Below are positions 36,503 through 45,294 of a stretch of 64,000 nucleotides of DNA, piece by piece; position 1 is the stretch's first letter; each line of letters opens with the position of its first letter. The stretch is from DATKPC01 sp035524275 (lineage in GTDB: Bacteria; Pseudomonadota; Gammaproteobacteria; Burkholderiales; Burkholderiaceae_F). The notes under the pieces are model-generated. The model did not search any database and was not told where the DNA came from. It saw only the letters and a program-made list of their open reading frames with translations. The translations under genes were made by a program, and so were the position numbers. Where the stretch lies: positions 1 through 64,000 of the forward strand of contig DATKPC010000122.1 of assembly GCA_035524275.1 (NCBI GenBank), in the 5' to 3' direction.

Positions 36503-37459
36503 ATGCGAACGGACTCCGACGTGAGCGCCGCGATGCAGCACGCAGAGGCGTCGGGCCGCCAGTCGAACCCGCTGCTTCCGGGCTATGCGTTCAACCTTTA
36601 CCTCGTCGCCGGCCTGACGCCGATCGAGCAAGGAGGGCCGCTCGACTTCTGGATCGATCGACCGACGGGGATGAAGGGGTACATCATCAACCTGACGGTC
36701 CACGGACGCGGACGGGTCAACGACGACGATGGGCCGTTCGACTGCCAGCCGGGCGACGTGCTTCTTTTCCCGCCCGGCGTGCCGCATCTCTACGGACGCG
36801 CGCCGGACAGCCGCGACTGGTACCACCGCTGGGTCTATTTCCGCCCGCGCGGATTCTGGGCGACGTGGCTGCAGTGGCCGATGGCCAAGGCGCAGCGCGT
36901 CGGACGCCTGAAGCTGCGGGGCGCGCCCGTGCAGCAGGAGTTCGAATCCCTCTTCGCGTCGGTCGATGCGACGCACCGCGGCGGCAAGCCGACGTCGCAG
37001 GAACTTGCGATCAACCTGCTGGAGCGGCTGTTGATCCGCTGCCACGAGGAAATGCCGGGGTTCCGCTCCCGCCCGCTGGACCCGCGCGTCGAGGCCGCCT
37101 GCCAGTTCATCACGAACAGCCTGACGCGCGACCTCAGCCTCGACGAGATTGCGCGCCACGTCTGCCTCTCCCCATCGCGACTCGCTCACCTTTTCCGCAG
37201 CCAGATCGGCGTCAATATCGTGCGCTGGCGCGAAGACCAGCGGATCATCCTCGCGAAGCACCTGCTGCTCACCACGACGACCCCGGTCTCCGCGCTGGCC
37301 GCCCGCGTCGGCTACGATGACCAGTTGTATTTCTCGCGGGTCTTCCGCAAGCGCGTCGGCATCAGCCCGAGCGAGTTCCGGCGCAACAGCGAGGAGGCGC
37401 TCGATCCGTGGAGCGAGGGCGACGCCGCGGGGTCGTGGACGCCGCGACGCTCGGTATGA
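36503..37459 (+). CDS. araC: Arabinose regulator AraC
   Basis: A 318-residue transcription factor with the same layout as E. coli AraC: an arabinose-binding cupin with NPLLPGYAFNLYLVAGLTPIE, RPTGMKGYIINLTVHGRG and PGDVLLFPPGVPHLYGR, then a linker and two helix-turn-helix motifs (HVCLSPSRLAHLFRSQIGV and VGYDDQLYFSRVFRKRVGISPSEFR, about residues 225-300). Similarity to AraC is strong along the whole length, unusual for this large family. Likely activates araBDA and ytfQRT-yjfF with L-arabinose and represses without it. Its stop overlaps the next gene's ATG (ATGA). Confidence 0.93.
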   Translation: MRTDSDVSAAMQHAEASGRQSNPLLPGYAFNLYLVAGLTPIEQGGPLDFWIDRPTGMKGYIINLTVHGRGRVNDDDGPFDCQPGDVLLFPPGVPHLYGRAPDSRDWYHRWVYFRPRGFWATWLQWPMAKAQRVGRLKLRGAPVQQEFESLFASVDATHRGGKPTSQELAINLLERLLIRCHEEMPGFRSRPLDPRVEAACQFITNSLTRDLSLDEIARHVCLSPSRLAHLFRSQIGVNIVRWREDQRIILAKHLLLTTTTPVSALAARVGYDDQLYFSRVFRKRVGISPSEFRRNSEEALDPWSEGDAAGSWTPRRSV

Positions 37460-39177
37460 ACGTGCCGAAGACGCCCCGCAGGAGCCAGGCGTGGTTCGGG
37501 CCGGGGGGGCGCGACGGCTTCATTCATCGCAGCTGGCTCAAGAACCAGGGGTATCCGCACGACCTGCTCGACGGGCGCCCCGTGATCGGCATCTGCAACA
37601 CGTGGAGCGAATTGACGCCGTGCAACGGCCACTTCCGCGAGCTGGCGGAATTCGTCAAGCGTGGCGTCTACGAGGCCGGCGGCTTCCCGCTCGAGTTCCC
37701 GGTGATGTCCCTGGGCGAGACGATGCTTCGGCCGACCGCGATGCTATTCCGCAATCTCGCCAGCATGGACGTCGAGGAGTCGATCCGCGGCAACCCGATC
37801 GATGGCGTCGTGCTGCTGATGGGTTGCGACAAGACGACGCCCTCGCTCGTGATGGGCGCAGCGAGCTGCGACCTGCCGACGATCGGACTGTCGGGCGGCC
37901 CGATGCTGAACGGCAAGTTCCGCGGCGAGGACATCGGGTCGGGGACCGGGGTCTGGCGCATGTCGGAAATGGTTCGCGCCGGCGAGTTGACGATGGACGA
38001 ATTCGCGGCCGCGGAGTCCTGCATGCACCGGTCCAAGGGGCACTGCATGACGATGGGCACCGCGTCGACGATGGCGAGCATGGTCGAGGCGCTCGGCCTC
38101 GCGCTTCCCGAGAACGCCGCGATCCCGGCGGCGGACACGCGCCGCAACCGGCTCGCGCAGCTGACGGGCCGCCGCATCGTCGAGATGGTCAAGGACGATC
38201 TTCGCCTCTCCAGGATCCTGACCCGGCAGTCGTTCGAGAACGCGATCCGGACCAATGCCGCGATCGGCGGATCGACGAACGCGGTGATCCACCTGCTCGC
38301 GATCGCGGGACGCATCGGCGTCCCGCTCGAGCTCGACGACTGGGATCGACTCGGCTCCGCCGTCCCGTGCCTGGTCGACCTGCAGCCTTCGGGCCGCTTC
38401 CTGATGGAGGACTTCTACTACGCCGGCGGCCTGCCTGCGGTGCTGCGCGAAATCCTCCCGCTGCTGCACGCCAACGCCCTCACCGTCAACGGGCGCTCGA
38501 TCGGGGACAACGTCGGGTCGGCGCCGTGCTGGAACCGCGACGTGATCCGAACGTTCGACAACCCGCTCAAGCCGGCCGCCGGCATCGCGGTCGTGCGCGG
38601 GAATCTCGCGCCCGACGGCGCGGTCATCAAGCCCTCGGCGGCGTCGCCGCACCTGTTGCAGCATCGCGGCCGCGCCGTCGTGTTCGAGACCATCGAGGAC
38701 TTCCACGCGCGCATCGACGACGAATCGCTCGACGTCGACGAGACGTGCGTCCTGGTGCTGAAGAATTGCGGGCCGCGCGGCTACCCCGGCATGGCGGAGG
38801 TCGGCAACATGCCGTTGCCGCCGAAAGTCCTTCGCAAGGGCATCACGGACATGGTGCGCGTCTCGGATGCCCGGATGAGCGGCACCGCGTACGGCACCGC
38901 CGTGCTGCACGCGTCGCCGGAAGCGGCTGCCGGCGGGAATCTCGCGCTGGTGCGCGATGGCGACTTCATCGAGCTCGATGTCCCGGCGCGCCGCCTGCAC
39001 CTGGACGTGCCGGATGCGGAACTCGCTCGGCGTCGCGCCGCGTGGTCGCCACCGGCGCCACCACCGCGCGGCTGGACCCGGCTCTACGTCGAGCACGTGC
39101 AGCAGGCACACCTCGGCGCGGATCTCGACTTCCTCGTCGGCGCGAGCGGCGCCGGCGTGGCGCGGGATTCGCACTGA
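37456..39177 (+). CDS. IlvD/Edd family dehydratase, probable L-arabonate dehydratase
   Basis: A 573-residue Fe-S dehydratase. The opening RSQAWFGPGGRDGFIHRSWLKNQGYP (first residues, by its parts RSQAWFG and HRSWLKNQG) is the signature of the pentonate-dehydratase branch, distinct from IlvD proper. Cluster cysteines lie in NTWSELTPCNGHF, LMGCDKTTPS and ESCMHRSKGHC. It would make 2-keto-3-deoxy-L-arabonate from L-arabonate in the oxidative route. The start is the ATG overlapping the araC stop; longer frames run into araC. Coupling to araC supports an arabinose role, but other steps of that route are not in the window. Confidence 0.82.
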   Translation: MNVPKTPRRSQAWFGPGGRDGFIHRSWLKNQGYPHDLLDGRPVIGICNTWSELTPCNGHFRELAEFVKRGVYEAGGFPLEFPVMSLGETMLRPTAMLFRNLASMDVEESIRGNPIDGVVLLMGCDKTTPSLVMGAASCDLPTIGLSGGPMLNGKFRGEDIGSGTGVWRMSEMVRAGELTMDEFAAAESCMHRSKGHCMTMGTASTMASMVEALGLALPENAAIPAADTRRNRLAQLTGRRIVEMVKDDLRLSRILTRQSFENAIRTNAAIGGSTNAVIHLLAIAGRIGVPLELDDWDRLGSAVPCLVDLQPSGRFLMEDFYYAGGLPAVLREILPLLHANALTVNGRSIGDNVGSAPCWNRDVIRTFDNPLKPAAGIAVVRGNLAPDGAVIKPSAASPHLLQHRGRAVVFETIEDFHARIDDESLDVDETCVLVLKNCGPRGYPGMAEVGNMPLPPKVLRKGITDMVRVSDARMSGTAYGTAVLHASPEAAAGGNLALVRDGDFIELDVPARRLHLDVPDAELARRRAAWSPPAPPPRGWTRLYVEHVQQAHLGADLDFLVGASGAGVARDSH

Positions 39178-39481
39178 CGGGATTGCAACGAGGATAGGGA
39201 TCCCCCTCGACATTCGGGGGGCCCGTCGCAGCGGGCCCCTGGAATCGTCGCCATCCCGCGGTCGCTCGCCGTCGAGACCGACGGCGTACCCGACGTTTCC
39301 GACGGACGGCCGCGTCATTCGCGCCGCATTCCATAGACTTGGGGCTCTGCCGTCGGACCGTTTCGTCGGCCTCCTCGCGCGCCCGGCCCGCTGGCCTCCG
39401 TACCGCGCCCGTCGCGACCGTCCGGTTTGTCCGTTTTCCGATGGCCGTTACCCGATATCCGTCTGCGAGGTTCATCGCTCG
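39178..39481. other. Intergenic region before the GGDEF-EAL gene
   Basis: About 300 bases holding the terminator at 39218-39239 and, presumably, the promoter of the GGDEF-EAL gene. I see no convincing -35/-10 pair, no operator and no small gene here. Confidence 0.4.
39218..39239 (+). terminator. Hairpin terminator after the araC-dehydratase unit
   Basis: Perfect 8-bp arms GGGGCCCG and CGGGCCCC around a 6-base loop, about 40 bases after the dehydratase stop. An upstream CCCCC run (39202-39206) can pair with part of the same G-run in an alternative hairpin. There is no U-run. Confidence 0.55.
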
Positions 39482-42343
39482 ATGCAGGATGGCGGCACGT
39501 TGCATTTTCACGGCGGAACGGATGCGCTGCTCGCGCTGCTTTTCGACCGCTGCGGCGACATCCTTGTCGCCGTCGACCCGCGGCTGAACGTCGCGCTGGC
39601 GAATCCCGCGGCCGAGCGAGCCGCCGGGCGCCCGGCGGCGCTGCTCGTCGGGCTACCGATCGCCGAGACCGGACTGTTCGGTCGCGAATGCGTCATCGTG
39701 ACGACCGCGGTGGCGGACGCGCTGCGCGGCGAAACGGTTTCGCGCATCGAGCTGCGTGCGGAGCGCGGCGACGGTTCGACGACGATCTACGAAGCCGACC
39801 TGTGGCCCGAATGCGGACCGGGCGGCGAAGTCCGGCAGGTGCTTGTCCGGGCGCGCGACATTTCCGCCCAGCGACGCGTCGAAATCGACCTGCGGCACCG
39901 CGAGCGCGAGTTCCGGACGCTGGCGGAGAATTCGCCCGACAACATCATCCGCTACGGAACCGACGGGCGCGCCGTCTACTGCAATCGCGAGATCGAGCAG
40001 CGCGTCCGCATCGATTCGCGTCACATCGTCGGGCGGACGCCGACCGAGGCCGCGCCGCCGGGCCTGGGCGGCGCGGAAGGCTACGAGACGCAGCTTCTCA
40101 GGACGCTCGCGACCGGCGAAAGCGGAACCGTCGAACTGCGGGTTCCGCACCCCGACGGCACGATGCGCGTGCACAGCGTCGTGATCGCCGCGGAATTCGA
40201 TGCCGACGGCGGGATCTGCGGCGCGGTCGCCGTCGGGCGCGACGTGACGGAGCAGGTGCGGGTCCGGCAGGCGTTGGCGGAAAAGGAACGCGAGTTCCGG
40301 ACGCTCGCCGAGAACTCGCCGGACGTGATCGTCCGCTACGACACGGCGATGCGGGTCGCCTATTGCAACCGGACGATCACGCGGCGCAGCGGCGTCGATC
40401 CGGCCGCGATGATCGGTCGCAAGGCGCTCGAGCTCCACGCGAAGTCGATGACGGGCCGCGACGAGTACCTGCGCCAGCTCGCCGCCACGCTGTCGACCGG
40501 CGAGCGCGGCGCCGCCGACGTGCAGATGGTCGATCCGAACGGCCTTGTCCGCGCCTACAACATCGAGTTCATCGCGGAGCGCGACGAGCGCGGCGCCCTC
40601 TGCGGAGCGCTCGCGATCGGGCGCGAAACCACCGAGCAGGTGCTTGCGAACCGCGCGCTCGCCGCCAAGGAGCGCGAATTCCGCTCGCTCGCGGAGAATG
40701 CCGGTGACAACATCATGCGCTGGGACACCGACGCCCGGATGAGGTACCTGAATCCGGCCATGGCGCGATTCTTCGACATGCCGCTGGAACGGCTCATCGG
40801 TCGAACGGCGCTCGAGATCCACGACGACGGGCGATTCGAACCGGTCTACAACGCCGTGCTGCGGGTCGCGCGCGAAGGTCTGCCGCTGCTGCTCGAGTTG
40901 CGCTTTCCCGGGCCCGCGGGACAAGGCGCGCAGGTGCACCAGATCCGCCTGATGCCGGAGCGCGATGAAGCCGGCGAGGTCTGCAGCGTGCTGGGCATCG
41001 GCCGCGACATCACCGAGAAGATCGCGCAGCTGGAGCTGATCGAGTCGCTGGTGCGCACCGATCCGTTGACGGGGCTCGCGAACCGCAAGGCGCTGCACGA
41101 ACGCGCGGTGGCGATGTTCGCCGCGGCACGCCGGCACGATACGCCGATGGGCATCCTGCTCATCGATCTCGACGAGTTCAAGTCGGTGAACGACGGCATG
41201 GGACACAGCGCGGGCGACGCGCTGCTGTGCGAGATCGCGCGGCGCCTGTCGCGCTGCATCCGCGCAAACGATCTTCTCGTCCGTCTCGGCGGCGACGAGT
41301 TCGTCGTCGTGATGCCTGAAATCGACGACGCGCGGTCGCTCGGCGGGGTCGCGGGCAAGCTGCATCGCGCGCTGCAGGAGCCGCTGCGCCTTGCGCATCG
41401 CCATGTCCACGTCACCGCGAGCATCGGCGTGGCGGTCTTCCCGTGCGACGGCGAATCCCTGGAGCAGCTCCTCGCGCATGCCGACAGCGCGATGTACGTG
41501 GCCAAGCGCGGAGGGCGCGCGCGCACGGAGTTCTACCGTCGCGAATTGAGCGAGGCCGTGCAGCGTCGCCTCCTGCTGGAGGAATCGCTGCGGCAGGCGT
41601 GCCGCGACGACCAGCTGGAGCTGCGCTACCAGCCGATCGTCTGCCTGCATGCCGGCGGGGTCCCCGTCGGCGCCGAGGCGCTGGTGCGCTGGCGTCATCC
41701 GCAGCTCGGGCTCCTGAACCCCGACGCGTTCATCGCGCTGGCGGAGGAAACCGGCACGATCGTGCCGATCGGCCGTTGGGTCCTGCGGATGGCGACGCAG
41801 GCGGTTGCCCGATGGAACGCGGGACGCGCCGCGCCGATGCGCATTGCGGTGAACGTCTCGACGCGCCAGTTCGTCGATGACGACCTGCCGGCGGCCGTCC
41901 ACGACGCGCTCGCGAAAAGCGGCTGCGATCCGCAATGGCTGACGGTCGAGATCACCGAGAGCGCCCTGCTCCACGACTCCGCGATCGTGCGCCAGTCGCT
42001 CGATGCGCTGCGGCGGATGCAGGTGCGCGTGGCCCTCGACGATTTCGGCACCGGCTACTCCACGCTCAACTACCTGGCGCGCTTCCACGTCGACGGCCTG
42101 AAGATCGATCGCAGCTTCGTCCAGGGCATCGGCCGCAGCGATCGCGAAAGCGAGCTGGTCAAGGCGTTCGTCGCCATGGCCGGCGCGATGAACATGGACC
42201 TCGTTGCCGAGGGCGTCGAGACGCAGGCGCAGGCCGATTTCCTGCTCGCCAACGGTTGCCGCCGCGCGCAGGGATTCCGGTTCGGTCACCCGATGCGCCC
42301 GGACGAATTCGACCGACTCGTCGAGCGCCGCGACGCGAGCTGA
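39482..42343 (+). CDS. PAS-PAS-PAS-PAS-GGDEF-EAL cyclic-di-GMP protein
   Basis: A 953-residue cytoplasmic sensor enzyme for cyclic di-GMP. Four PAS domains occupy about residues 15-510; three begin with the near-identical EREFRTLAENSPD or EREFRSLAENAGD. The cyclase has an intact GGDEF at 603-607 and an inhibitory-site RAND five residues before it. The phosphodiesterase has EALVRW (Glu732) and DDFGTGYSTLNYL. Both halves look active. No membrane span is seen. The start at ATG (MQDGGTLHF) has GAGG at 11 bases; the frame upstream is not PAS-like. Its 3' end overlaps the convergent permease gene by 58 bases. Confidence 0.92.
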   Translation: MQDGGTLHFHGGTDALLALLFDRCGDILVAVDPRLNVALANPAAERAAGRPAALLVGLPIAETGLFGRECVIVTTAVADALRGETVSRIELRAERGDGSTTIYEADLWPECGPGGEVRQVLVRARDISAQRRVEIDLRHREREFRTLAENSPDNIIRYGTDGRAVYCNREIEQRVRIDSRHIVGRTPTEAAPPGLGGAEGYETQLLRTLATGESGTVELRVPHPDGTMRVHSVVIAAEFDADGGICGAVAVGRDVTEQVRVRQALAEKEREFRTLAENSPDVIVRYDTAMRVAYCNRTITRRSGVDPAAMIGRKALELHAKSMTGRDEYLRQLAATLSTGERGAADVQMVDPNGLVRAYNIEFIAERDERGALCGALAIGRETTEQVLANRALAAKEREFRSLAENAGDNIMRWDTDARMRYLNPAMARFFDMPLERLIGRTALEIHDDGRFEPVYNAVLRVAREGLPLLLELRFPGPAGQGAQVHQIRLMPERDEAGEVCSVLGIGRDITEKIAQLELIESLVRTDPLTGLANRKALHERAVAMFAAARRHDTPMGILLIDLDEFKSVNDGMGHSAGDALLCEIARRLSRCIRANDLLVRLGGDEFVVVMPEIDDARSLGGVAGKLHRALQEPLRLAHRHVHVTASIGVAVFPCDGESLEQLLAHADSAMYVAKRGGRARTEFYRRELSEAVQRRLLLEESLRQACRDDQLELRYQPIVCLHAGGVPVGAEALVRWRHPQLGLLNPDAFIALAEETGTIVPIGRWVLRMATQAVARWNAGRAAPMRIAVNVSTRQFVDDDLPAAVHDALAKSGCDPQWLTVEITESALLHDSAIVRQSLDALRRMQVRVALDDFGTGYSTLNYLARFHVDGLKIDRSFVQGIGRSDRESELVKAFVAMAGAMNMDLVAEGVETQAQADFLLANGCRRAQGFRFGHPMRPDEFDRLVERRDAS

Positions 42344-43215
42344 GCGAGGGCGGGCCACATCAGGTTGACCGCAAGGCCTCCGATCACGAGCGCGATCGCC
42401 GCCAGCTTCCAGCCGGGCAGGCTTTCGCCGAGCAGCATGCTCGACGCGGCGATCCCGAAAACCGGAACCAGCAGGGCCATCGGCGTGACGGCCGACGCCG
42501 GATGCCGCGCGAGCAGCCAACTCCACGCCGCATAGCCGAACAGCGAATTGCCGGCCGACTGCCAGAACACGGCGGCCCATGTCGCTGCATCGGCGCCATC
42601 CAGTGCCCGGCGAACCGCCGGGCCGCCCTCGAACCCGAGCGACAGCGCGGCCAGCGCCAGCGCGGCAAACGGGCTGGACCAGACCACGTAGGCCACGACG
42701 TTGACCCGGCCGGCGCGAATACCCGCGAGATTGCCGGCCGACCAGGATGCCGCGGCGGCCAGCACCATCGCCAGCCCCAGCGGCGTCGTCGACCCCTCGG
42801 TGTGCAGCGCGATCACGACGATGCCGCCGACCGCGACGACGAGCGCAAGGACCTGGTAGGCGCGGACCCGCTGCTTCAGCAGCAGCGCCGACAGGCCGAT
42901 CGTCATGAAGACCTGCGTCTGGATGACGAGCGACGCCAATCCGGGAGAAATGTCGGAACGCATCGCGAGATAGAGCAGGCCGAACTGGCCGACCCCGATG
43001 AAAAGGCCGTAGGCCGCGAGGTTCGACCAGGCGACGCGCGGCCGCGGCAGCAGGAGCGCGGCCGGGAAGAACGCGAAGCCGAAGCGCATCGCGCCGAAGA
43101 GCAGTGGCGGCAGCTTCGCGAGCGCGACCTTGATGACGACGAAATTCGTGCCCCAGACGGCAACGACCAGCAGCGCCAGCAGGATATGGCGCGCCGGCAT
43201 CGGCGATGGCTTCAA
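42286..43215 (-). CDS. EamA/DMT family permease
   Basis: A 309-residue ten-helix transporter. Two EamA repeats start at ILLALLVVAVWGTNFVVIKV and MVLAAAASWSAGNLAGIRAG; the first resembles the amino-acid/metabolite exporters of the RhaT/YdcZ-like EamA group. The C-terminus has LLVPVFGIAASSMLLGESLPG, a conserved EamA motif. MPARHI at 43200 is an alternative start. The last 58 bases overlap the GGDEF-EAL gene on the other strand, which trims little from either protein core. Substrate unknown. Confidence 0.87.
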   Translation of the reverse strand: MKPSPMPARHILLALLVVAVWGTNFVVIKVALAKLPPLLFGAMRFGFAFFPAALLLPRPRVAWSNLAAYGLFIGVGQFGLLYLAMRSDISPGLASLVIQTQVFMTIGLSALLLKQRVRAYQVLALVVAVGGIVVIALHTEGSTTPLGLAMVLAAAASWSAGNLAGIRAGRVNVVAYVVWSSPFAALALAALSLGFEGGPAVRRALDGADAATWAAVFWQSAGNSLFGYAAWSWLLARHPASAVTPMALLVPVFGIAASSMLLGESLPGWKLAAIALVIGGLAVNLMWPALAQLASRRSTSRSNSSGRIG

Positions 43216-43255
43216 GCGTTGCTTCCAGGGACGCCACGCGGGCGGCCGCGGAATC

Positions 43256-43289
43256 TAGCAGATCGCGGTCCCTAGCAGATCGCCGTCCC
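43256..43289. repeat. 17-bp tandem duplication
   Basis: Two adjacent copies of TAGCAGATCGCSGTCCC (one mismatch) between the EamA gene and the repeat-protein gene. A recent slippage product; no function is evident. Confidence 0.7.
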
Positions 43290-43363
43290 CAGGGGATCGC
43301 CGGGGCCGCTCCTCGGTCGGGCAGGACGGCATCGCACCGTCTCTGCCCGCCGCGGATTCGTCA

Positions 43364-45193
43364 TCAGAAGCCGTCGGGGCGCGGCGAGGCTCCGGGTTGC
43401 CGCGCAAAGGCACGGGCCTGCTTGACCCACTGGTCACGCGAGATCCGGCCCCGGAACGCGGTGAGTTGCGCGTCCGCATGCTTGATGTCGGCGGCATCCC
43501 AATCGGCGATCTGCCAGAAATAGTAGACGCCGATCCCGTGCAGCATCCGCTCCATGACGTTCTTGACGCCCTTGAGCTGCTTGAGATCGTCCGGTTTGCC
43601 GTACGCGGCACGCGACAGCAGGTTCCTGCTGCCGGCGCGAACCTCGGGCGCGCGAGGCGCGGCGGGCGCGGAAGCCACCGGCTCCGGCACAGCCGGGACC
43701 GCCGGCGCGCGACGCGCGGCAACCGCCGGCGGCGGGATGCGCAGTTCGCGCACCGCTCGCTCGAGCGCGTCCAGGCGCGAGAGCATCGGCGCCAGGTCGA
43801 CGCCCGCCGACGGTGCGGGTATCCGGATCGCACGGACCGCGGCGTCCAGCCCCAGGAGTTTCCGGTTCACGTCGTCCAGGTCGACGGCCTTCGGTTCCGG
43901 CGCCGGCGGCATCGCCTTGATCGCTGCCTCCAGGGCCGCCAGTCGCGCCTGGAGCGGACCGAGGTCCACCTCTTTCGGCGCCGGAACGTGGATCGAGCGG
44001 GTCGCGCTCTCGACCGCGGAGATCCGCGCCAGTACGGGTCCCAGGTCGACGATCGGCGCCGGGATCCGGATCGACTTCACCGCATCCTCCAGCGCACCCA
44101 GGCGGGCTTGCAGCGGCGCGAGGTCGACCGCGGCGGGCGCCGGAACCTGGATCGATTTCGCCGCGGTCTCGACCGACGACAGGCGCGCGAGGACCGGCCC
44201 CAGGTCGACGTCGCGCGGTGCCGGAATCACGATGCGCTTGATCGCCTCCTCCAGCGCCGCCATCCGCGCCTGCAGCGGACCGAGATCGACATCCTTCGGC
44301 GCCGGAACCTGGATCGACTTCGTCGCCGCCTCGACGGCCGACAGCCGCGCAACGACCGGCCCGAGATCGACGTCCTTCGGCGCCGGGATCTCGATGCCGC
44401 GAATCGCGGTCTCGAGGGCGCCGATGCGCGCCTGCACCGGGCCCAGGTCGACGTCGCGCGGCGCCGGAACCTGGATGGACCGCGTCGCGTGCTCGAGCGC
44501 CGTCATCCGCGCCAGCAGCGGGCCGAGGTCGACGTCCTTCGGAGCGGGGATGGAAATGGCCTTCACCGCTCCTTCGACCGCGCCGACGCGAGCCAGCAGC
44601 GGCGCGAGGTCGACGTCGCGGGGCGCCGGGATCGCGATCGCCTTGACGCTGCGTTCCACGTCGGCGACTCGTTGCACGAGCGGCGCGAGGTCGACATCCT
44701 TCGGCTGCGGAATGCGAATCGCAGCGACCGCCGCACCGACTTCGGCGACGCGACGATGGGTCTCGGCGAGATCGACGGGCGACGGCTCCGGGATGCGGAT
44801 GGCTTTCACCGCGGCTTCGAGTTGCGCCAGCCGCTGCTGCAGCGGGCCCAGGTCCGTGGCGGGCGGGGCGTCCGGGATCCGGATCGCAGCGATGCGATCC
44901 TCGACGCCCTTCAGGCGGGACAAAACCGGCCCGAGGTCCGTTTCCTTCGGCTCCGGCATGCGGATCCGCCCGATCGCGTCCAGGACCGGCGAGTGGTCGA
45001 CGGCCGGCGCGGCGGCCAATCGCGCGAGCTGGCTGTCCATCCCGCGCCGCCAGGCGCTCCAATCGGCGTCGAGGCGCGTGTACTCGGTCGTGACGTCTTC
45101 GTAGTAGCGCCGCAGCCACCAGCGCGCGAACCAGGCGCCGCAAAGCGCGGCGAACAGCATCAGCACGACGATCTTGAAAAGCAGGTAACCCAC
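43364..45193 (-). CDS. Membrane-anchored 27-residue-repeat protein with C-terminal HhH domain
   Basis: A 609-residue protein. One N-terminal membrane helix (FKIVVLMLFAALCGAWFARWW, about 6-27) is followed by fifteen repeats of about 27 residues (about 73-479), consensus SIxIPAPKDVDLGPLxARLxALExAIK: a proline-bearing extended part, then a heptad-patterned helix. A Pro/Ala-rich linker (about 480-525) leads to a helix-hairpin-helix domain (PDDLKQLKGVKNVMERMLHGIG, YYFWQIADW, FRGRISRDQWVKQA) like that found at the ends of some NuoE and ribosomal L21 proteins. I infer a long rod anchored in the inner membrane. Whether the rod is cytoplasmic or periplasmic is not settled. It follows the OmpA-like gene by 101 bases. 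Function unknown. Confidence 0.8.
   Translation of the reverse strand: MGYLLFKIVVLMLFAALCGAWFARWWLRRYYEDVTTEYTRLDADWSAWRRGMDSQLARLAAAPAVDHSPVLDAIGRIRMPEPKETDLGPVLSRLKGVEDRIAAIRIPDAPPATDLGPLQQRLAQLEAAVKAIRIPEPSPVDLAETHRRVAEVGAAVAAIRIPQPKDVDLAPLVQRVADVERSVKAIAIPAPRDVDLAPLLARVGAVEGAVKAISIPAPKDVDLGPLLARMTALEHATRSIQVPAPRDVDLGPVQARIGALETAIRGIEIPAPKDVDLGPVVARLSAVEAATKSIQVPAPKDVDLGPLQARMAALEEAIKRIVIPAPRDVDLGPVLARLSSVETAAKSIQVPAPAAVDLAPLQARLGALEDAVKSIRIPAPIVDLGPVLARISAVESATRSIHVPAPKEVDLGPLQARLAALEAAIKAMPPAPEPKAVDLDDVNRKLLGLDAAVRAIRIPAPSAGVDLAPMLSRLDALERAVRELRIPPPAVAARRAPAVPAVPEPVASAPAAPRAPEVRAGSRNLLSRAAYGKPDDLKQLKGVKNVMERMLHGIGVYYFWQIADWDAADIKHADAQLTAFRGRISRDQWVKQARAFARQPGASPRPDGF
43757..44977 (-). 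repeat. 81-bp coding repeats (15 copies)
   Basis: Fifteen tandem units of about 81 bp encode the 27-residue rod repeats of the anchored protein. The inner units (about 4-13) are most alike, sharing IPAPKDVDLGP in protein; the outer ones are more diverged. One unit has lost a codon (SIRIPAPIVDLG). Copy number could change by recombination without frameshift. Confidence 0.85.
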
Positions 45194-45294
45194 GTCACTT
45201 CCCTCCCACGAACGACGCCATGGATGACGACGGAAACGTCCAGACCTGGCCGACCCCTGAAAAACGATGGCGCCTCGCGCCTTTCATCGGCACG

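Noticed and set aside
36940..36965. GTTCGAATCC resembling a tRNA T-arm
   Set aside because: It lies inside the araC coding region, with no acceptor stem or anticodon arm around it. No tRNA was found anywhere in the window.
39653..43237. Long minus-strand open frame opposite the GGDEF-EAL gene
   Set aside because: The opposite strand encodes a fully recognisable PAS-GGDEF-EAL protein and the frame itself lacks any domain. Part of it is a shifted reading of the EamA permease.
43757..44977. Regular 81-bp repeats considered as a CRISPR array
   Set aside because: Units are contiguous, in frame, protein-coding and lack unique spacers; no cas genes are near.
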